From the NCBI GenBank assembly GCA_003164475.1, contig PLTL01000192.1, forward strand, positions 1,171 through 10,963: 9,793 nt of DNA, in the 5' to 3' direction. Shown piece by piece: positions 6,198-9,793 of the stretch (its first letter is position 1; each line of letters starts with the position of its first letter). A program made the translations under genes and the position numbers. The notes under the pieces were generated by a model that saw nothing but the letters and a program-made list of their open reading frames with translations, was not told the DNA's origin and made no database searches. This DNA is from Candidatus Dormiibacterota bacterium. Lineage in GTDB: Bacteria; Chloroflexota; Dormibacteria; UBA8260; Bog-877.

Positions 6198-6228
6198 ACA
6201 GTAGCACTGCCCGTCCCAAAATTGTGAA
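6198..6228 (-). promoter_or_regulatory. Candidate minus-strand promoter
   Basis: On the minus strand, TGCTACTGT (6206-6198) is an extended -10 of the TGN-TANNNT form. TTCACA (6228-6223) is a poor -35, 19 bases upstream. It lies in the least GC-rich patch of the spacer. Predicted transcription would start near 6191 and run towards mpg. Motif evidence only. Confidence 0.25.
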
Positions 6229-6293
6229 GCGCGGGTCTCGGCCCGCTGCCTAACCGGTCGAAGGCCTGGGCAACGAGGCCAACGGCCAGCGGC

Positions 6294-6342
6294 GCCCGCC
6301 CCCGAGGCTGTGGGCCGGGCCGCCTTCCCAGCTAAGGCGGGC
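6294..6342 (+). promoter_or_regulatory. Mutually exclusive stems upstream of tyrS
   Basis: CCGCCTT (6320-6326) pairs with AAGGCGG (6334-6340) over 7 bp with a CCCAGCT loop. GCCCGCC (6294-6300) can instead pair with GGCGGGC (6336-6342), also 7 bp. The two pairings share 6336-6340 and cannot form together. That is the layout of an attenuator, but no U-tract or known ligand-binding motif supports it. Confidence 0.2.
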
Positions 6343-6354
6343 GGACCCAATCGG

Positions 6355-6387
6355 GCACCGACCGACCCGGTCTCCGGGGCTCGGTGC
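6355..6387. repeat. Nested inverted repeat just upstream of tyrS
   Basis: GCACCGA (6355-6361) and TCGGTGC (6381-6387) are perfect 7-base arms. Inside them CCCGG (6366-6370) and CCGGG (6374-6378) make a second 5-bp stem with a TCT loop. The right arm ends 2 bases before the TAGGCT -10 candidate of tyrS, and the centre covers the expected -35 position. It could be an operator in DNA or a hairpin in a read-through RNA; there is no U-tract after it. Confidence 0.45.
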
Positions 6388-6389
6388 GG

Positions 6390-6395
6390 TAGGCT
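6390..6395 (+). promoter_or_regulatory. Possible -10 of a leaderless tyrS transcript
   Basis: TAGGCT fits the TANNNT form of a -10 hexamer and sits 8 bases before the tyrS GTG. Transcription starting about 7 bases downstream would begin at or next to the start codon. This agrees with the lack of a good Shine-Dalgarno site before tyrS. No clear -35 is present. Leaderless genes are common in Actinomycetota and related high-GC groups. Confidence 0.35.
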
Positions 6396-6403
6396 CTGAG
6401 CTC

Positions 6404-7594
6404 GTGAGTCGGGCCGAAGAGCTGCTGCGCGGGGTCGTCCACTGCGAGAGCCGGGAGCATCTGGTCGAGCGGCTGGAGCGGAACGAGAAGCTGCGCATCA
6501 AGTTCGGCATCGATCCCAGCGCTCCGGACCTCCATCTGGGGCACACGGTGCCCATGCGGCTGCTGCGGCGCTGGCAGCGCGAGGGGCATCTGCCGGTCCT
6601 GGTCATCGGGGACTTCACCGCCCGGATCGGTGATCCCAGCGGCCGTTCGATAACCCGTCCCCAGCTCTCCCCGGAGGCCGTGGAGGCCAACGCCAGGACC
6701 TACCTGGACCAGCTCTTCACCGTCGTGGACGCGGACCATGTCGAGATCCGTCGCCAGAGCGAGTGGTACCGGGACTTCGACTTGGTGGCGGTGCTGAGGC
6801 TGGCCGACACCGCCACCGTCGCCCAGCTCCTCCAGCGTGCCGACTTCGAGCAGCGGATGCGCTTGGAGCAACCGGTCGGTGTCCCGGAGCTCTTCTACCC
6901 CCTGCTCCAGGGCTACGACTCGGTGGCGGTCCGGGCCGATGTGGAACTGGGCGGCAACGACCAGCTCTTCAACCTGCTCCGGGGGCGCGCGGTCCAGGTC
7001 GCCTACGGCCAGCCGCCTCAGGACATCGTCACCGTGCCTCTGCTCGAGGGGCTGGACGGTGAGAGGAAGATGAGCAAGTCGCTGGGCAACGCGGTCGCAG
7101 TCGCGGCTTGCGCCGATCAGCAGTTCGGCCAGCTGATGTCCCTCCCCGACCAGCTCATCACCCGGTACCTGGACCTGCTCACCGACATCCCGGATGAGGA
7201 GCTGCAGAGGACCGAGCGGGAGCTGCGGACCGGCACCCTCAACCCCAGGGACGCCAAGGCCGCCATGGCCGAGCGGCTGGTCTCCGAGTTCCACGGTCAG
7301 GAGCAGGCCGCGGTGGCCAGGGAGGAGTTCTTCCGGGTCCATCGGGACCGGGCTCTACCCACCCAGATCGCTGACGTGGCCATCGATGCGCGGCAGTTCT
7401 GGGACGCCCGTGAGCTGCTCATCGCGGCAGGGATGGCGGGCTCCAAGAGCGAGGCTGCCCGGCTCATCCAGGGCGGGGCGGTGGAGCTGGCCGGGGACCG
7501 AGTGGGGGACTGGCGCCAACCGCTGGTGATTCATCCCGGCGCGGTGCTGCGGGTGGGCTCAAGGCGGGTGGTGAGGCTGGCCCCCGGCCCCTGA
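6404..7594 (+). CDS. tyrS: Tyrosyl-tRNA synthetase (TyrZ-like)
   Basis: This class I synthetase charges tRNA-Tyr in the cytoplasm. The 396-residue product has the HIGH motif as HLGH (44-47) inside FGIDPSAPDLHLGHTVPMRLL, the YDSVAVRADVELGGNDQLFNLL tyrosine-binding region (171-192), and KMSKS at 222-226. The C-terminal part, from about 337, is an S4-type RNA-binding domain (ELLIAAGMAGSKSEAARLIQGGAVEL). The DPSAPDLHLGH style places it with the TyrZ group rather than the E. coli TyrS group; this is inferred from motif form. The length is near the family norm of about 400-420. The start is GTG at 6404; no strong ribosome binding site precedes it and a TANNNT hexamer lies 8 bases upstream, suggesting a leaderless mRNA. 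A starter residue further upstream would add nothing family-like. Confidence 0.96.
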   Translation: MSRAEELLRGVVHCESREHLVERLERNEKLRIKFGIDPSAPDLHLGHTVPMRLLRRWQREGHLPVLVIGDFTARIGDPSGRSITRPQLSPEAVEANARTYLDQLFTVVDADHVEIRRQSEWYRDFDLVAVLRLADTATVAQLLQRADFEQRMRLEQPVGVPELFYPLLQGYDSVAVRADVELGGNDQLFNLLRGRAVQVAYGQPPQDIVTVPLLEGLDGERKMSKSLGNAVAVAACADQQFGQLMSLPDQLITRYLDLLTDIPDEELQRTERELRTGTLNPRDAKAAMAERLVSEFHGQEQAAVAREEFFRVHRDRALPTQIADVAIDARQFWDARELLIAAGMAGSKSEAARLIQGGAVELAGDRVGDWRQPLVIHPGAVLRVGSRRVVRLAPGP

Positions 7595-7625
7595 CCTGAC
7601 GCCAGGTGGGTTGCTGAGGGACTGC

Positions 7626-7654
7626 TAGGCTTGGATCAGAAGTCCGGTTAGACT
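7626..7654 (+). promoter_or_regulatory. Possible -10 elements before yebC
   Basis: The 130-base tyrS-yebC gap holds two TANNNT hexamers, TAGGCT (7626-7631) and TAGACT (7649-7654); the first is identical to the tyrS candidate at 6390. Neither has a convincing -35. A short 5-bp hairpin follows the tyrS stop (7594-7607) without a U-tract, so read-through from tyrS is also possible. Confidence 0.25.
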
Positions 7655-7692
7655 GGGACCCTTGGGAATGCATGTTCGCCCGCGGGGGCCCG

Positions 7693-7719
7693 GCGGCGGC
7701 CGCCGCGAAAGTCGGAGGT
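7693..7719 (+). promoter_or_regulatory. GC palindrome followed by the yebC ribosome binding site
   Basis: GCGGCGGCCGCCGC (7693-7706) is a perfect 14-base palindrome able to form a 5-bp stem. Six bases later comes CGGAGGT (7713-7719), 5 bases before the GTG at 7725. The site is strong and sets the yebC start. Confidence 0.5.
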
Positions 7720-7724
7720 AGGCG

Positions 7725-8468
7725 GTGTCTGGGCACTCCAAGTGGGCGGGGATCAAGCACAAGAAGGCGGTGGTGGACGCCCGCAAGGGCCAGACCTTCA
7801 CCAAGGTGGCCAACGAGATCACGGTGGCCGCACGCGAGTCCGGCAGCGATCCCAACAGCAACTTCCGGCTCCGCCTCGCGATGCAGAAGGCGCGTGAGGT
7901 CAACATGCCGGCCGACAACATCGACCGAGCCATCAAGCGGGGCACCGGTGAGCTTCAGGGAGACGCCATCGAGGAGATCCGCTACGAGGGATACGGCCCC
8001 GGGGGGGTGGCGATCCTGGTGGACGTCCTCAGCGACAACCGCAACCGCACCGTGGCTGGCATCCGCAACGTCTTCACCAGGGCCGGGGGCAGCCTCGGCG
8101 AGGCCAACTCGGTGGGCTGGATGTTCAACCGGACCGGCCTCATCCGGGTGAGCCCCGGATCCTCCGATCCTGAGGGGCTTGCCCTTCAGGCCATCGAGCT
8201 GGGGGCCGACGACGTCCAGGTCGAGGGGGACAGCGTCGAGGTCTACGTGTCCCCGGAGCGGCTGGAGGCGCTGCGGGGGGCCCTGACCGAGGCGGGGATC
8301 GAGGTCGAGACCGCGGAGGTCACCATGCACCCGACCAACACCGTCGAGGTTGAGGCCAAGCACGCCCCGGCGGTGGTGAGGCTCCTGGAGGCTCTCGAAG
8401 AGCACGACGACGTGCGGGAGGTCCACTGCAACGCGGTTTTCCCGGACGCCGTCCTGGCTGAGGTCTAG
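7725..8468 (+). CDS. yebC: YebC/PmpR family protein
   Basis: The 247-residue product starts with the family hallmark MSGHSKWAGIKHKKAVVDARKG. It continues with FTKVANEITVAAR, NMPADNIDRAIKRGTG and YEGYGPGGVAILVDVLSDN, followed by the two alpha/beta C-terminal domains. The length matches the family. Members were first described as transcription regulators (PmpR). Later work on bacterial YebC and on mitochondrial TACO1 points to a role in translating polyproline stretches, so a cytoplasmic translation role is likely. The start is GTG at 7725 with CGGAGGT 5 bases upstream. It precedes ruvC by 41 bases and is probably co-transcribed with ruvCAB, a common arrangement. Nothing looks truncated or odd. 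Confidence 0.95.
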   Translation: MSGHSKWAGIKHKKAVVDARKGQTFTKVANEITVAARESGSDPNSNFRLRLAMQKAREVNMPADNIDRAIKRGTGELQGDAIEEIRYEGYGPGGVAILVDVLSDNRNRTVAGIRNVFTRAGGSLGEANSVGWMFNRTGLIRVSPGSSDPEGLALQAIELGADDVQVEGDSVEVYVSPERLEALRGALTEAGIEVETAEVTMHPTNTVEVEAKHAPAVVRLLEALEEHDDVREVHCNAVFPDAVLAEV

Positions 8469-8509
8469 GCAGGCGCGGGAATGGCCCGGGGGCGCTGGGG
8501 AGAGGGCGG

Positions 8510-9013
8510 TTGCTAGTCCTGGGGCTTGACCCGGGGCTGGCCCTGACCGGCTGGGCCCTCGTCGACGGTGAGCGGGGCCGGTTGACCCTGCGGGAGGCGG
8601 GCTGCTGGTCGACTTCCCCCGACCAGGCCGAGGGCCGCCGCTTGCTGGTGCTCTGGGACAGCTTCGCCGAGCTGGTCCGGCGACACGCCCCGGAGGCGGT
8701 CTCCGTGGAACGTCTCTACTTCAGCCGCAATGTCGCCACCGCGATGGCGGTCGGCCAGGCCAGGGGTGTCCTGGTGTGTGCGGCGGCCTCGTTCGGGATC
8801 GAGCTCCACGAGTACACCCCCGGGCAGATCAAGCAGGCCGTCACCGGCAACGGTGCCGCCCCCAAGCCCCAGGTGGCGCGGCTGGTGCGGATGATCCTTG
8901 GCGACGCGGTACCGACCGCCCCGGACGACATCACCGATGCCTGCGCGGTCGGGATCTGCCACCACCACGCGGCCGGGCTGCGCCGGGCCCTGGCGGTCGG
9001 GATGGTCCGATGA
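8510..9013 (+). CDS. ruvC: Holliday junction resolvase RuvC (TTG start)
   Basis: RuvC is the endonuclease that cuts Holliday junctions moved by RuvAB. The 167-residue product keeps the four acidic catalytic residues: Asp7 in LGLDPGL, Glu67 in VSVERLYF, and Asp140 and Asp143 in PDDITDACAVG, matching Asp7, Glu66, Asp138 and Asp141 of E. coli. It also has AVGQARGV and YTPGQIKQAVTGNG. The start is TTG at 8510, placing the conserved LGLDPG correctly. GGGGAG (8497-8502) lies 7 bases upstream. An ATG at 8481 is out of frame and gives only 11 codons. The stop overlaps the ruvA ATG as ATGA, so RuvC and RuvA are probably made in a coupled way. Confidence 0.95.
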   Translation: MLVLGLDPGLALTGWALVDGERGRLTLREAGCWSTSPDQAEGRRLLVLWDSFAELVRRHAPEAVSVERLYFSRNVATAMAVGQARGVLVCAAASFGIELHEYTPGQIKQAVTGNGAAPKPQVARLVRMILGDAVPTAPDDITDACAVGICHHHAAGLRRALAVGMVR

Positions 9014-9639
9014 TCGCGGCCCTCCGGGGGACGATTGCCCGGGTGGAGGACGAGTGGGTGGTCCTGGAGGTGGGTGGGGTCGGCTACCAGGTCTACGTGC
9101 ACCCCCGCACCGCCAGCCGGTTGCTGGAGGAGCGGGGCGAGGTGCTGCTGCAGATCCACACCGTCGTCCGCGAAGACGCCATCTCCCTCTTCGGCTTCCT
9201 CGCCGTGGAGGAGCTGGCCTGCTTTCGCTACCTGCTGACCGTGGAGCGGATCGGCCCCAAGGCGGCCCTGGCGATCCTGGCCAGAGCTGAGTGGCAGGCG
9301 GTGGTGGAGGCGATCATGAGCGGGGACCACGCTCTGTTGGCATCGGTGCCCGGGATCGGGCCCAAGACGGCCCAGCGGATCGTCCTCGAGCTTCGGGGCC
9401 GGGTCGACCAGCTGGCGGTGCTAGGTGTCGGCGTGGCCCCGGCTGCCAGCGGGCAATTGGGCGAGCGGGCGGTCGCCGCCCTGGTGGCGTTGGGCTTCAC
9501 CCGGGGAGAGGCCCACAAGGCGGTCTCCAGCGAGCTGGCCGCCGCTCCGTCCGATGGGCCGGAGGAGCCGACCATTGAGGAGGTGGTCAGGGGAGCGCTT
9601 CAGCGGCTGGCTCGGGGCGGGGCGAGGCTCTCCGGATGA
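9010..9639 (+). CDS. ruvA: Holliday junction branch migration complex subunit RuvA
   Basis: RuvA binds the four-way junction as a tetramer and loads the RuvB motor. The 209-residue product has an N-terminal OB fold (about 1-65, MIAALRGTIARV, VGGVGYQVYV, VREDAISLFGF), two helix-hairpin-helix motifs (LLTVERIGPKAALAIL at 75-90 and LASVPGIGPKTAQRIVLEL at 110-128), and a C-terminal RuvB-contacting domain (about 152 onward, ERAVAALVALGFTRGEAHKAV). Acidic residues 55 and 56 lie where the E. coli acidic pin is. I chose ATG 9010 because it gives the standard MIAALRG start and overlaps the ruvC stop by 4 bases; the frame is open further upstream only as a shadow inside ruvC. The stop overlaps ruvB. Confidence 0.96.
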   Translation: MIAALRGTIARVEDEWVVLEVGGVGYQVYVHPRTASRLLEERGEVLLQIHTVVREDAISLFGFLAVEELACFRYLLTVERIGPKAALAILARAEWQAVVEAIMSGDHALLASVPGIGPKTAQRIVLELRGRVDQLAVLGVGVAPAASGQLGERAVAALVALGFTRGEAHKAVSSELAAAPSDGPEEPTIEEVVRGALQRLARGGARLSG

Positions 9640-9793
9640 TGGGCCGGGAGCGGGTGCTGGCCCCCACCGCCAGCGGCGACGAGCCGGAGTTCGACCGCCA
9701 GCTGCGGCCGCGACGGCTCAGCGAGTTCGTGGGCCAGGACCAGGTCCGCGAGCAGCTGGGGATCCTGATCGACGCCGCCAAGGCCAGGGGGGA
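9636..9793 (+). CDS. ruvB: Holliday junction branch migration helicase RuvB, N-terminal part (3' end outside window)
   Basis: RuvB is the AAA+ ATPase ring that drives branch migration. Only the first 52 codons are present. Two ATGs in a row (9636 and 9639) overlap the ruvA TGA by 4 or 1 bases; either may be used. After a short variable segment the conserved RuvB N-terminus appears: the FDRQLRPRRLSEFVGQDQVR segment, then EQLGILIDAAKARG. This matches the LRP..L.E.VGQ form before the Walker A motif, which lies beyond the window. The ruvC-ruvA-ruvB order with overlaps confirms the call. Confidence 0.95.
   Translation, partial: MMGRERVLAPTASGDEPEFDRQLRPRRLSEFVGQDQVREQLGILIDAAKARG

Larger units (their letters stand above)
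5982..6403. other. Structured 422-base spacer between mpg and tyrS without a convincing protein gene
   Basis: No frame here resembles a known protein. By eye I looked for a tRNA T-arm, a T-box (AGGGTGG-type) sequence, RNase P, tmRNA, SRP and 5S rRNA cores, and found none. Inverted repeats are dense: 5984-6018, a long imperfect rod 6033-6140, hairpins at 6231-6246, 6263-6280 and 6320-6340, and a nested repeat at 6355-6387. A short AT-richer patch lies at 6215-6228. The spacer probably holds regulatory RNA or operator structure for tyrS, a small antisense-side transcript, or both. Confidence 0.6.

Noticed and set aside
8481..8516. An 11-codon ORF (ATG to TAG) before ruvC
   Set aside because: It has no clear ribosome binding site and a low-complexity product, and it merely overlaps the ruvC start; a chance frame is more likely.
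1..9793. Mobile element, prophage, CRISPR array or defence system
   Set aside because: No transposase, integrase, repeat-spacer array or defence-type domain is visible; all clear genes are core translation and DNA-repair genes in conserved order.

Overview
The window is GC-rich (about 70 % by eye) and almost fully coding. All recognisable protein genes lie on the + strand. They use many non-ATG starts (GTG for rplT, pheS, tyrS and yebC; TTG for ruvC; apparently ATA for infC) and stop/start overlaps of 1-4 bases. Gene content, GC and start usage suggest an Actinomycetota-like or other high-GC terrabacterial lineage such as Dormibacterota or Chloroflexota. This is inferred from style and synteny, and no taxon marker was searched.

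Region 1 (1-5177) is a translation operon: the 3' end of thrS, then infC, rpmI, rplT, pheS and pheT. It supplies threonyl- and phenylalanyl-tRNA synthetases, initiation factor IF3 and ribosomal proteins L35 and L20. infC has no usable ATG, GTG or TTG at its expected N-terminus. Homology and a strong ribosome binding site put the start at an ATA codon (619). Its 3' end overlaps rpmI by 62 bases. From rplT to pheT the genes touch or overlap.

Region 2 (5178-6403) holds a 198-base gap, a 3-methyladenine DNA glycosylase gene (mpg), and a 422-base stretch with no convincing protein gene. That stretch is rich in inverted repeats. It includes a perfect 10-bp hairpin at the end of mpg that reads best as a minus-strand terminator, a candidate minus-strand promoter and 15-codon micro-ORF, a rod-like fold, and a nested inverted repeat next to a possible tyrS promoter.

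Region 3 (6404-9793) has tyrS, a 130-base gap, then yebC-ruvC-ruvA-ruvB (ruvB cut by the window end). RuvA and RuvB drive Holliday-junction branch migration and RuvC cuts the junction. YebC is a conserved translation- or transcription-associated protein.

The protein genes are housekeeping, and I found no sign of a phage, transposon, CRISPR array or defence system. The most unusual points are the ATA start of infC, the long infC/rpmI overlap, and the structured 5982-6403 spacer.
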